The notes under the pieces are model-generated. The model saw nothing but the letters and a program-made list of their open reading frames with translations. It did not search any database and was not told the origin of the DNA. A stretch of 64,000 nucleotides of DNA from Sphingomonas mali NBRC 15500 (lineage in GTDB: Bacteria > Pseudomonadota > Alphaproteobacteria > Sphingomonadales > Sphingomonadaceae): positions 109,385 to 173,384 of the forward strand of contig NZ_BCYX01000006.1 in assembly GCF_001598415.1 (NCBI RefSeq), written 5' to 3'. Of the stretch, positions 30,288-39,820 are shown one piece after another; position 1 is the stretch's first letter; every line of letters begins with the position of its first letter. The position numbers were made by a program, and so were the translations under genes.

Positions 30288-31952
30288 ATGCTCTCCGATA
30301 TCGAGATTTCGCGCGCCGCGACGCTCCGGCCCATCCAACAGATCGCCGAGAAGGCGGGGATTTCGGTGGACGCGGTCGAGCCCTATGGCAAATACAAGGC
30401 CAAGCTGATCCGCGAGCACCTCCCGGTCCCGCGTGACCTCGGCAAATTGATCCTGGTCACCGCGATCAGTCCGACCCCTGCCGGCGAAGGCAAATCGACC
30501 ACCTCGGTCGGGCTCGCCGACGCGCTCAACCGGATCGGCAAGAAGACGATGCTGGCGCTGCGCGAGCCGAGCCTGGGGCCGTGCTTCGGCACCAAGGGCG
30601 GCGCCACCGGCGGCGGCTATGCCCAGGTGGTGCCGATGGAGGACATCAACCTTCATTTCACTGGCGATTTCCACGCCATCACCAGCGCGCACAATCTGCT
30701 CGCGGCGATGATCGACAATCATATTCATTGGGGCAACGCGCTCGATATCGACGTGCGCCGGATCGTCTGGCGGCGTGTGCTCGACATGAACGACCGCGCG
30801 CTGCGCGACATCGCGCAGTCGCTCGGTGGCGTCGCCAACGGTTTCCCGCGTGAGAGCGGGTTCGACATCACTGTCGCAAGCGAGGTGATGGCGATCCTGT
30901 GCCTCGCCGAGGATCTGGAGGATCTCGAAGTACGGCTCGGCAGGATCGTCGTTGCCTATACGCGCGATCGCCAGCCCGTCACCGCGCGCGACCTCAAGGC
31001 GGATGGCGCCATGGCGGTGCTGCTCGCCGAGGCGATCAAGCCCAATCTGGTCCAGACGTTGGAGGGCAATCCGGCGCTGATCCATGGCGGTCCGTTCGCC
31101 AATATCGCGCATGGCTGCAATTCGGTGATCGCGACCAACACCGCGCTCGGCCTGGCCGATTATGTCGTGACCGAAGCCGGGTTCGGGGCGGATTTGGGCG
31201 CGGAGAAGTTCTTCGACATCAAATGTCGCCAGGCCGACCTCAAGCCTTCCGCGGCGGTAGTCGTCGCGACGATCCGCGCGCTCAAGATGAATGGCGGCAT
31301 CGTCAAAGCCGATCTCGGCCTGCCTGATCCTGAGGCGGTGCGCCGCGGCGGGGTCAATCTCGCGCGGCATCTGGAGAATGTCCGCCAATTCGGCGTCCCC
31401 GTGGTCGTCGCGATCAACCGCTTCGACAGCGACACCGAGGACGAGATGCGCGTCGTGCGCGAGATCGCTGCCGCCAATGGCTGCAAGGCGATCATCTGCA
31501 CGCACTGGGCCGACGGCAGCGCCGGCGCCGAGGCTCTGGCGCATCACGTCGCGGCGCTAGCCGATGGCGGCGGTGCGCAGTTCGCTCCGCTATACGACGA
31601 TGCGATGCCGCTGTTCGACAAGATCAACACCGTCGCCACGCGCCTCTATCGCGCCGAACATGCCACCGCCGAGCCGAGCGTGCTGGCGCAGCTGAAACGC
31701 TGGGAGGATGCAGGATACAGCCATCTGCCCGTCTGTATGGCGAAAACGCAGTACAGTTTCTCCACCGATCCCGCGGCGTTGGGGGCACCGGTTGGGCATA
31801 TCGTCCCGGTACGTGAGGTACGACTGGCCGCCGGCGCCGGCTTCGTCGTCGCGATCTGCGGCGAGATCATGACCATGCCGGGATTGCCGCGCGTGCCGGC
31901 GGCGGAGGGAATTCGCATCGGCCCGGCTGGCGCGATCGAGGGGTTGTTCTGA
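30288..31952 (+). CDS. fhs: Formate--tetrahydrofolate ligase
   Basis: Makes 10-formyl-THF from formate, THF and ATP, the one-carbon donor used by PurN. The 554-residue product has the P-loop [17 protein letters not shown] segment [16 protein letters not shown] near residue 63, [22 protein letters not shown] near residue 90 and [22 protein letters not shown]. The ATG at 30288 begins [16 protein letters not shown], a normal Fhs start; the long open frame upstream is a shadow of rmuC. The Shine-Dalgarno is weak. Its end faces the first GIY-YIG-flanking hairpin. Confidence 0.97.
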   Translation: MLSDIEISRAATLRPIQQIAEKAGISVDAVEPYGKYKAKLIREHLPVPRDLGKLILVTAISPTPAGEGKSTTSVGLADALNRIGKKTMLALREPSLGPCFGTKGGATGGGYAQVVPMEDINLHFTGDFHAITSAHNLLAAMIDNHIHWGNALDIDVRRIVWRRVLDMNDRALRDIAQSLGGVANGFPRESGFDITVASEVMAILCLAEDLEDLEVRLGRIVVAYTRDRQPVTARDLKADGAMAVLLAEAIKPNLVQTLEGNPALIHGGPFANIAHGCNSVIATNTALGLADYVVTEAGFGADLGAEKFFDIKCRQADLKPSAAVVVATIRALKMNGGIVKADLGLPDPEAVRRGGVNLARHLENVRQFGVPVVVAINRFDSDTEDEMRVVREIAAANGCKAIICTHWADGSAGAEALAHHVAALADGGGAQFAPLYDDAMPLFDKINTVATRLYRAEHATAEPSVLAQLKRWEDAGYSHLPVCMAKTQYSFSTDPAALGAPVGHIVPVREVRLAAGAGFVVAICGEIMTMPGLPRVPAAEGIRIGPAGAIEGLF

Positions 31953-31960
31953 GCCAAGCC

Positions 31961-31985
31961 GTCACCCCAGCGAAAGCTGGGGTCT
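31961..31985. repeat. Palindrome with GAAA loop, left flank of GIY-YIG gene
   Basis: CCCCAGC-gaaa-GCTGGGG (31965-31982), a perfect 7-bp stem closed by a GNRA-type tetraloop when read on the plus strand. It touches the stop codon of the GIY-YIG gene. An inverted relative lies at 32308-32332. It could also serve as a transcription stop for fhs, though no T-tract follows. Confidence 0.85.
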
Positions 31986-32281
31986 CACGCGATCACGCGA
32001 TCCGAGAACAAGTCCTCCCAGCCGGGATTAACGTGTTCGATCAACTCGATCTTCCAAGCGCGTTTCCACGCTTTCAGTGCCTTTTCACGCGCGATAGCAT
32101 ATTCGATTTCATCATGCAGTTCGGCCAAGACCAAGGTCTTGATCCCATAGCGCCGGCAATAAGCCGACCCGACGTCTCGGCGATGCTGATCGACACGTTC
32201 CGCCAGATAGGCTGTTACACCGACGTAGAGCATACCCCTTGGCTTGCTCGCCATGATGTACGTCCAGCCGCCTTTCGCCAT
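31985..32281 (-). CDS. Small GIY-YIG nuclease-domain protein
   Basis: A 98-residue free-standing GIY-YIG domain. The motif reads WTYIMASKPRGMLYVGVT (residues 6-23, with Y-I and Y-V-G replacing the consensus), the catalytic Arg is in LAERVDQHR (residues 26-34), and the conserved Glu/Lys helix is IAREKALKAWKRAWKIELIE with NPGWEDL at the end. Proteins of this size (UPF0213/YhbQ-like) are widespread but their biological role is unclear. The gene is bracketed by two inverted palindromes that differ by compensatory stem changes, which suggests the nuclease and the repeat form one element. Confidence 0.9.
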   Translation of the reverse strand: MAKGGWTYIMASKPRGMLYVGVTAYLAERVDQHRRDVGSAYCRRYGIKTLVLAELHDEIEYAIAREKALKAWKRAWKIELIEHVNPGWEDLFSDRVIA

Positions 32282-32307
32282 GACGCGAGGCTAGCCGCTA
32301 TGGCTCG

Positions 32308-32332
32308 AGATGCCAGCTTTCGCTGGCATGAC
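32308..32332. repeat. Palindrome with GAAA loop, right flank of GIY-YIG gene
   Basis: TGCCAGC-tttc-GCTGGCA (32311-32328), an inverted copy of the left palindrome; on the minus strand the loop is gaaa. The two outer stem pairs differ from the left copy (TG/CA against CC/GG) yet still pair. A short direct repeat (atgacggc...tattgg) follows at about 32328-32360. Confidence 0.85.
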
Positions 32333-32368
32333 GGCCTATTGGTATGACGGCTTTATTGGGCTTAGCGC

Positions 32369-32722
32369 CTAGACCGGATACACCCCGTCGAACGGCACGA
32401 TCGTCGCGGTCAGGCCGTGATCTTCGTCGAGGCACCGCCAGTTCACGCTGATCGCGTCGGGATGCGAGCGCGGGCGGTAGAAGCTCTTGATCCCGCAATG
32501 CTGGCAGAACAGGTGCCGTGCGCGCCCCGATCCGAAGCGATAGAGCGTGAGGTCGCCGCGCCCCTCGGTCTGGCGAAAACGCGGCTCGGGGACGATCAGG
32601 TGAAGATAGCCGGTCATCTTGCAGACCGAGCAATCGCAGTCGAGCAGCTCGACCTCGGGACTCTCGAGCCGCACCTCAAACCGGACGTGGCCGCAATGAC
32701 AGCCGCCTTCGACGGTGATCAA
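32369..32722 (-). CDS. GFA/CENP-V-family zinc-binding protein
   Basis: A 117-residue member of the glutathione-dependent formaldehyde-activating (GFA) fold. Zinc ligands are visible: GGCHCGHVRFEV (residues 6-17), LDCDCSVCKMTG and FCQHCGIKSFYRP. The TTG at 32722 is taken as the start because it overlaps the def stop (TTGA) and gives the family N-terminus; the frame further upstream is antisense-free def sequence. Members have varied or unknown activity, so no enzyme is claimed. Confidence 0.87.
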   Translation of the reverse strand: MITVEGGCHCGHVRFEVRLESPEVELLDCDCSVCKMTGYLHLIVPEPRFRQTEGRGDLTLYRFGSGRARHLFCQHCGIKSFYRPRSHPDAISVNWRCLDEDHGLTATIVPFDGVYPV

Positions 32723-33243
32723 GCCGCCTTCCGAGCCTTGGCCAGCTTTTTCATGATCATGTCGCGCTTGAGCCGCGAGATGTGGTCGGTGAACAGCACG
32801 CCGTTCAAATGGTCGATCTCGTGCTGGATGCACGTCGCCATCAGGCCGTCCATCTCTTCCTCATGCTGCTTGCCGTCGCCGTCGAGCCATTTCACGCGGC
32901 AGCGCGCAGGACGCGCGACTTCGGCATATTGCTCGGGGATCGACAGGCAGCCTTCATTATAGACCGCCATCTCGTCGCTGACCCAGAGCAGTTCGGGGTT
33001 CACGAACGCGGCCGGCTTGCGCACGGGCTCGCCACCTTCTTCCTCGGGCTCCTGCAGGTCGATCACGACGAGGCGCTTCTCGATTCCGACCTGGGTCGCG
33101 GCGAGGCCGATGCCCCGGGCTGCATACATCGTCTCGAACATGTCGGCGAGCGTGGCGCGGATCGCTTCGTCGACTTGGCTGACAGGCGCGGCAACGGCGC
33201 GCAGGCCGGGATCGGGTACTTCGAGAATGGTAAGAACAGTCAT
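32719..33243 (-). CDS. def: Peptide deformylase
   Basis: Removes the N-formyl group from new proteins; Fe/Zn enzyme. The 174-residue product has the three family motifs: GIGLAATQVG (residues 45-54), EGCLSIPEQYAEV (about residue 97, with the metal Cys) and QHEIDHLNGVLF (about residue 139, with the two metal His and catalytic Glu). Slightly longer acidic loop EPEEEGGEPVRKP than in E. coli. First gene of a leftward pair with the GFA protein. Confidence 0.97.
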   Translation of the reverse strand: MTVLTILEVPDPGLRAVAAPVSQVDEAIRATLADMFETMYAARGIGLAATQVGIEKRLVVIDLQEPEEEGGEPVRKPAAFVNPELLWVSDEMAVYNEGCLSIPEQYAEVARPARCRVKWLDGDGKQHEEEMDGLMATCIQHEIDHLNGVLFTDHISRLKRDMIMKKLAKARKAA

Positions 33244-33360
33244 GTCGTGTCAGCTATGAAAGCGCCGCTGGCGCGTCAAGGATGGTTCCCCCGGAAACGC
33301 CGTCGATTTACGCGAAGCCCGGCGAATTTTCGCGCAGAGGCGTGACGCAAAGCTTGAGCT

Positions 33361-34062
33361 TCACCTGATCAACCCGGAACAATCGCCGCCCAGGGCCGAG
33401 CGCACACCACCCACGTCGACCGCGAGCAACCGGCGATCGGCTTTCGCGACCAGGTAGGTGATCGTCATATCCGATCGCGTGCCGGCCTCGATTTCCCAGG
33501 CCGCTATCGGCCCGCCATCGGATACCCCTGCCGAAATGGAACGCCGGACGTCGATCCTCGTCACGCCCGGTCCGCGACCGAAATGGAACACGGGCACTTC
33601 GAAATGCGCACCCTCGGCAAGCGGCAGCGCGGCCAGGACGAATTCGATCGTCTCCTCGTCCCACACCGGCCCCGCCAACGGAACGGTGGTCGTTTGGCGT
33701 CGTCCGTCCCCGCCTGTGACCGTTCCGCGCGCGCTGCCGTCGCGATAGCGCACCGACAGGTTGGTCTCGCCATCGGTCTCCTCGATCGTGCGGATCGGCC
33801 GTAGGCTGGGAAATGCCACTTCGATCCGGCTGGTCAGCAGCGGACCGGCGTTGAAGCGCGAGGCGACCATGATCATCAGCCGCCTGCTGTCGAGGCGCTC
33901 GACGCGGCGCAGGACGTTGCCTGCCGATTTGCCCTGCTCCAGTGCAGCGACTGTGTAACAAGCGTCGCCGACCGGCAGCAGCGCACCGTCGATCGGCGGC
34001 GGATTTTCCGGAGGCGTGGCCGTGGCCGCCGCCCAGATCAGCAAGGCGGGGATTATCGGCAC
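33361..34062 (-). CDS. Exported protein, unknown function
   Basis: A 233-residue protein I do not recognise. The GTG at 34062 is chosen because a near-perfect AGGAGGATAT lies directly upstream and a signal-peptide-like stretch follows (PIIPALLIWAAATATPPE). The body is strand-rich, with Cys in GDACYTVAALEQ and a C-terminal GGDCSGL that may form a disulfide. The frame runs on upstream without a plausible start. It lies 117 bp upstream of def on the same strand; 193 bp separate it from the divergent acyP. Confidence 0.65.
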   Translation of the reverse strand: MPIIPALLIWAAATATPPENPPPIDGALLPVGDACYTVAALEQGKSAGNVLRRVERLDSRRLMIMVASRFNAGPLLTSRIEVAFPSLRPIRTIEETDGETNLSVRYRDGSARGTVTGGDGRRQTTTVPLAGPVWDEETIEFVLAALPLAEGAHFEVPVFHFGRGPGVTRIDVRRSISAGVSDGGPIAAWEIEAGTRSDMTITYLVAKADRRLLAVDVGGVRSALGGDCSGLIR

Positions 34063-34255
34063 ATATCCTCCTGATTTCGTCTGCCTCCCTAGCTGCCTCT
34101 TTCGGTTCGGCGCAAATTCGCGGCAGTCGCCGCCGGATTGCCCCACTGACACGCTGGGCTGCGGATCATAATGCTACGGTTCGGTACGGCCGATGCTAGA
34201 CTCACCGCGATTAGTGGGGATCAACCCCGCGGTCGTGTCAAAAGGGTTGTAGTTT

Positions 34256-34534
34256 ATGGGGATAATGCAGCGGGTCGTGGTGTCCGGTAAAGTGCACCAG
34301 GTCGGCTTCAGGGATTTTGCCATCCGCAAGGCACAGGCCTTGGGGGTCACCGGCTGGGTGCGCAACCGCAACGACGGCACGGTCGAGATATTGGCGTCCG
34401 GGGAGGAGGATGCGGTCGCTTCGCTGGTCGAGGCGTGCCGCGCTGGCCCGCCATTGGCGCGGGTCGACCATGTCGAAGCCTATGTCGAAGCGGGCCAGCC
34501 GGTGAAAGGATTTACCAAGCGGTTCACCGCTTAG
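34256..34534 (+). CDS. acyP: Acylphosphatase
   Basis: Hydrolyses carboxyl-phosphate bonds such as acetyl phosphate or carbamoyl phosphate. The 92-residue length is standard. The phosphate-cradle loop VSGKVHQVGFRDF contains the catalytic Arg19, and GWVRNRNDGTVEI contains the catalytic Asn37. A second in-frame ATG at 34265 is possible. The gene ends at a bidirectional terminator shared with ettA. Confidence 0.96.
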   Translation: MGIMQRVVVSGKVHQVGFRDFAIRKAQALGVTGWVRNRNDGTVEILASGEEDAVASLVEACRAGPPLARVDHVEAYVEAGQPVKGFTKRFTA

Positions 34535-34559
34535 CGGCCTGAACACCCCTATCGGGCAG

Positions 34560-34598
34560 AAAAAAGGCTCCGCCGTCACCTGACAGCGGAGCCTTTTT
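34560..34598. terminator. Bidirectional Rho-independent terminator
   Basis: A-run, GGCTCCGC stem (34566-34573), loop with an inner gtca/tgac pairing, GCGGAGCC (34586-34593), T-run. It sits between convergent acyP and ettA, and the A- and T-runs on either side suit termination from both directions. Confidence 0.93.
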
Positions 34599-34605
34599 CG
34601 ATCGT

Positions 34606-36285
<1,680 letters not shown>

Positions 36286-36465
36286 GCGGCACGTTGCTCC
36301 GTGGTTTGAAATTGCCGGAAAAGTAGAGCGGGCAGATAGCGATTGGGTGGCCGATTGGAAAGCCCCGGCGGCTTGCCGGACCGAGTGCTTCGGCTCTAAG
36401 CAGCAGGTCTCCCCAAACGCCGTCCGGCGCCACGGGGCTCCGTTCGTCGCAGGAGACCTGAACTT

Positions 36466-37878
36466 ATGCGCATCCCGCTGATGCTGTCTGTCGCCACGCT
36501 TGCCCTGGCCGTTCCCACACTTGCCCTCGCACAGCGCGCCGCTGGCCCTGTGGCGGCCAAGGTCGATCCCGCGGTCGCCAAGGCGCGCGATGCTGCGCTC
36601 AAGGACCAGGTCGCGTGGGATATCGTCGAGGATTTGACGACCGAAGTCGGCCAGCGGCTGGCGGCAACCGAAGCCGAAGCGCGTGCCCGCGCCTGGGCGG
36701 TGATCCGGCTGAAGAAGCTCGGTTTCCAGAACGTCCATGTCGAAACCTACAAGATGCCCGTCTGGATCCGCGGCGCGGAGACGGCGGAGATCGTCGGCCC
36801 CTACCCACAGAAGCTCGTGATCACCGCGCTCGGCCGGTCGGGCGCGACCCCGCCAGAGGGCATCACCGCGCCGGTCGTCTATTTCCCGACGCTCGGCGAC
36901 CTGATCGCTGCGCCCGATGGCAGCTTGAAGGGCAAAATCGCTTTCATCTCTAACCAGATGAAGGCAACGCAGGACGGCAGCGGTTATGGCGCTTATGGTG
37001 GCGCGCGCTTCATCGGCCCCAATATCGCCGCCAAGAAAGGCGCGGTCGCGACCGTCATCCGATCGATCGGTAGCGACAAGGGTCGCTGGCCGCATACTGG
37101 CGGGACCAACTGGACGCCGGGCGTGACCCCGATCCCCGCGGGCGCGCTGTCGGTCGCGGACGCCGAGCAGCTCGAACGTATCTTCGCGCGCACCGACAAG
37201 GTGACGATGAAACTGGTCCTCACCCCGCAGACGCTGCCCGACGCTGAATCGGGCAATGTCGTCGCCGAGGTACCCGGCACCGACCCCAAGGCCGGCACGA
37301 TCCTGATCGGCGGCCATCTCGACAGCTGGGATCTCGCCACTGGCGCGATCGACGACGGCGCCGGGATCGCGATCACCACCGCGGCGGCCAAGCGCCTGCT
37401 CGACGGCCCGCGTCCGCGCCGCACCATCCGGGTCGTCTGGTTCGGTGCCGAGGAGCCCGGCGGGTTCGGTGGCGCGGCCTATGCCAAGGCGCATGCCGGC
37501 GAGAAGTTCGCGATGGCGAGCGAATCCGATTTCGGGGCCGACAATGTCTGGCGGTTCAACACCAACCTGCCCGACAGCGCCAAGGCGGTCGGCGACCGGC
37601 TCGCGGCGGCCCTGGCGCCACTCGGTATCGTCCGCGGCAAGGATGTCGCTGGCGGCGGGACCGATGTCGGCCCGGTGCTGGCGACCGGGGTTCCCGCGGT
37701 AACGCTTGCCCAATCGGGCCAGCGTTACTTCGACTGGCACCACACGCCCGAGGACACGCTCGACAAGATCGATCCGGAACAGCTGCGCCAGAACGTCGCC
37801 GCCTGGACCACGGTTCTGTCCATCGTCGCCAATGCGCCTGAAGAATTCGGACCAGTGACGCCCAATACGAGCGAGTGA
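36466..37878 (+). CDS. Exported M28-family metallopeptidase
   Basis: A 470-residue secreted zinc peptidase: signal peptide MRIPLMLSVATLALAVPTLALAQ, a PA-like insert region (about residues 125-235) and an M28 catalytic domain. Metal ligands are visible in IGGHLDSWD (His, Asp), GAIDDGAG (bridging Asp), WFGAEEPGG (Glu-Glu), ASESDFGAD and DWHHTPEDTLD (last His). AGGAGA lies 12 nt before the ATG. Likely an aminopeptidase or carboxypeptidase acting in the periplasm. Divergent from ettA. Confidence 0.93.
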   Translation: MRIPLMLSVATLALAVPTLALAQRAAGPVAAKVDPAVAKARDAALKDQVAWDIVEDLTTEVGQRLAATEAEARARAWAVIRLKKLGFQNVHVETYKMPVWIRGAETAEIVGPYPQKLVITALGRSGATPPEGITAPVVYFPTLGDLIAAPDGSLKGKIAFISNQMKATQDGSGYGAYGGARFIGPNIAAKKGAVATVIRSIGSDKGRWPHTGGTNWTPGVTPIPAGALSVADAEQLERIFARTDKVTMKLVLTPQTLPDAESGNVVAEVPGTDPKAGTILIGGHLDSWDLATGAIDDGAGIAITTAAAKRLLDGPRPRRTIRVVWFGAEEPGGFGGAAYAKAHAGEKFAMASESDFGADNVWRFNTNLPDSAKAVGDRLAAALAPLGIVRGKDVAGGGTDVGPVLATGVPAVTLAQSGQRYFDWHHTPEDTLDKIDPEQLRQNVAAWTTVLSIVANAPEEFGPVTPNTSE

Positions 37879-38028
37879 ATCCAGCGACGGAGAGCCCGGT
37901 TGGACGCAAACCGGAGACGCGCGACAATTTGGTCGTTGACCGTCACAATGTCGCCGTTATTCCTCCAGGCTCGCGAAGGGCAGTTCGGCCCGGCTGCGAA
38001 ACGACGGTAATTTTTTGGGAGCACCCAA

Positions 38029-38289
38029 ATGAAGAAGATCGCCATTGTTCTCGCCGCCGCGAGCCTGGTGTCCCTGGCGGCCTGCAAGTCGCAGACCCCG
38101 GCCGCGGCGAATGCCGACGCGGTAGCGGACAATCTGGCAGCCGAAGCCGACAATCTCTCGGATCAGGCCAGCGACCTCACCAACAACACCGCGGCTGCCG
38201 CGGTCAGCAACGCGTCCGACAGCCTGAACAATGCGGCCGATTCGATCCGCGCCGAAGCGGCGAACACCGCGGCCCCGGCCAAGAAGTAA
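38029..38289 (+). CDS. Small lipoprotein
   Basis: An 86-residue lipoprotein: signal peptide [19 protein letters not shown] with a lipobox ending at Cys19. The mature part is nearly all Ala, Asn, Asp, Ser and Thr with heptad-like spacing ([20 protein letters not shown]), which suggests an amphipathic helix, as in Lpp-like or entericidin-like proteins. GGGAG lies about 8 nt before the ATG, and a Rho-independent terminator follows. Function unknown; conserved small lipoproteins like this are common in sphingomonads. Confidence 0.85.
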   Translation: MKKIAIVLAAASLVSLAACKSQTPAAANADAVADNLAAEADNLSDQASDLTNNTAAAAVSNASDSLNNAADSIRAEAANTAAPAKK

Positions 38290-38327
38290 GATTCGCACCG
38301 TCGGGCATCGCCCGCCGGCACGATAGA

Positions 38328-38361
38328 GGGGCGGTTCCTCCGGGAGCCGCCCTTTCTTCTT
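38328..38361 (+). terminator. Rho-independent terminator of the small lipoprotein gene
   Basis: G-rich stem GGGCGGTTCC pairing with GGGAGCCGCCC (allowing G-T pairs), 3-nt loop, then TTTCTTCTTT. About 40 bp after the lipoprotein stop. Confidence 0.88.
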
Positions 38362-38408
38362 TGCCGACTTGCCGCCCGCAATAATGCCGCCTAGAGGATC
38401 GCCCGCGT

Positions 38409-38487
<79 letters not shown>

Positions 38488-38502
38488 CGTTTTACGGAAT
38501 CA

Positions 38503-38690
38503 GCGGGCGTCCGAGGGATGTCCGCCCGCAAAACTCCCGAGTGCAAACGAGGGGATGTATTTTGCGATCTGGGGTCGCATCGCTTTCTGCGGAAAACCGG
38601 TGCCCACTTTTCCGCGCTATGCTCCTGTCGCTTGCTAAATGCCGGCGCGGGAGTAAATCCCGCGCCGTCGGTCCTCGCTGACGCGAGGCC
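38503..38690. repeat. Palindrome mosaic between two tRNA genes
   Basis: The 262-bp spacer between the tRNAs holds four inverted repeats: 38503-38529 (GCGGGCG/CGCCCGC), 38577-38622 (outer GCATCGC/GCTATGC enclosing GCGGAAAA...TTTTCCGC around ccggtgcccac), 38643-38667 (CGGCGCGGG-agtaaat-CCCGCGCCG) and 38673-38688 (CCTCGC/GCGAGG). The second resembles a palindrome family that I recall as widespread in other alphaproteobacteria. No coding sequence seen. Confidence 0.8.
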
Positions 38691-38747
38691 GTCCGGCGTG
38701 CGGCGTCTCGTTGATTGCTCCGCTATCAACGTGCGCCTTCGTAGGTG

Positions 38748-38824
38748 GGGCCTGTAGCTCAACTGGTTAGAGCTGGCCGCTCATAACGGCTAGGTTGCGG
38801 GTTCAAGTCCTGCCGGGCCCACCA
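38748..38824 (+). tRNA. tRNA with CAT anticodon, probably tRNA-Ile2 (lysidine type)
   Basis: A 77-nt cloverleaf: acceptor GGGCCTG/CGGGCCC (one T-G pair), anticodon stem GGCCG/CGGCT with loop CTCATAA (anticodon CAT), T-arm GCGGG-TTCAAGT-CCTGC, discriminator A, encoded CCA. C4-G69 and C5-G68 match the identity pairs that TilS reads in E. coli tRNA-Ile2 and differ from elongator Met, so isoleucine is more likely; elongator methionine is the alternative. Confidence 0.9.
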
Positions 38825-39819
38825 GCGCCGCCAGCCGTCGCCGCTGCGATCACATCGTCCAGACCTGCTGCCGTGGCGCCGAGCCGATCGAGTTCGGCCA
38901 ATACCTTGTCCCACCAATCCCAAAATGCCGCCAGATCCGCCTTATCCTTCACATAGGGCGTGTGTCCGGGCGCGAGCGAGGGCGAGTGGAAGGCGAAGCT
39001 CAGCACGCGAACGCCCTCGCCGATCGCGACACGAATCGCTTCCAATGCCTCGCGCACCGGAATCCCCTCTGGCGTCAGCGGAATGCGCTGGAGCAGCCCG
39101 GATCGTGCGAGCACTGCCCTCCCCTTCGGGATGCGCCCGGCGGTCCGATAGAGCGCCATCCCGCCCGAGCGCGCGACGCCGGTGAAGACTGTGGTCAGCG
39201 GCAACTCCACGATCCCGCCGGCACGAAAGGCATGATTGCCGAGCGCGGAGAAATCGGGACCACCCTCGTTCCCATAGTCGAAGCCGGGCCGCATCGAACT
39301 GTCGAGGCGATAGCCATGCGTCGCCAGCAGATCGAAACTTGCCGGACCCAGGCCATAACGCCCGGCGCGATAGGCGGTTGGACGCGTTCCGAAGCCAGTC
39401 GTGATCGCGTCGGTCAGCGAAATCAGCTTCGCTTCTTCGAGCGCGCGCGGCAGGTTGCCGGCGAAGCTGTTGGCCGGAGTCAGTGCTTCGTCGAACGGCG
39501 GATTGACCCAGGGATGAAGCTGCGTCCCCACTGCCGTGCCGCCGGTCAGCAACGGCCCGATCAGGTCGATCGCGCGCGGGTCGGTGGCGATCGGGTGGTC
39601 GACCATCAGCGCGAGCGGCACGCCGGCCGCAGCGAATCTGGCGTGTGCCGCTGGAAGCGCTGCCACGGTCGAAACCGACCGGTTCTCGCGCGCGAGCGGC
39701 TTGCTCCAGTCGAACTCCTCTTCGGTGTCGACGAATACGACGAAGCGCGTGCCGAACGAGTCAGGCCAGGTGACGAGGTCGCCGGTCGCCGGCGGTTGCG
39801 GACGGAACGCTACGGTCAC
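38803..39819 (-). CDS. Polysaccharide deacetylase-like (WalW-type) protein
   Basis: A 338-residue NodB-like hydrolase related to WalW of LPS/polysaccharide clusters. Visible features: RFVVFVDTEEEFDWSKP near residue 25 (catalytic/metal Asp-Glu), LALMVDHPIATDP, TQLHPWVNPP with a metal His near residue 102, RAGRYGLGPAS near residue 150, LSFAFHSPSLAPGHTPYV near residue 278. It starts with GTG one base after the kinase stop, so it is coupled to it. The C-terminus (GGAGGPGRT) and stop codon are encoded by the complement of the tRNA-Ile2 3' half. Confidence 0.85.
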   Translation of the reverse strand: MTVAFRPQPPATGDLVTWPDSFGTRFVVFVDTEEEFDWSKPLARENRSVSTVAALPAAHARFAAAGVPLALMVDHPIATDPRAIDLIGPLLTGGTAVGTQLHPWVNPPFDEALTPANSFAGNLPRALEEAKLISLTDAITTGFGTRPTAYRAGRYGLGPASFDLLATHGYRLDSSMRPGFDYGNEGGPDFSALGNHAFRAGGIVELPLTTVFTGVARSGGMALYRTAGRIPKGRAVLARSGLLQRIPLTPEGIPVREALEAIRVAIGEGVRVLSFAFHSPSLAPGHTPYVKDKADLAAFWDWWDKVLAELDRLGATAAGLDDVIAAATAGGAGGPGRT

Positions 39820-39820
39820 G

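Noticed and set aside
36286..37743. In-frame extension upstream of ettA
   Set aside because: It is antisense to the M28 peptidase, and the EttA family start is clear at 36285.
38748..38824. tRNA-Met (elongator) assignment
   Set aside because: C4-G69 and C5-G68 fit tRNA-Ile2 better; kept as an alternative only.
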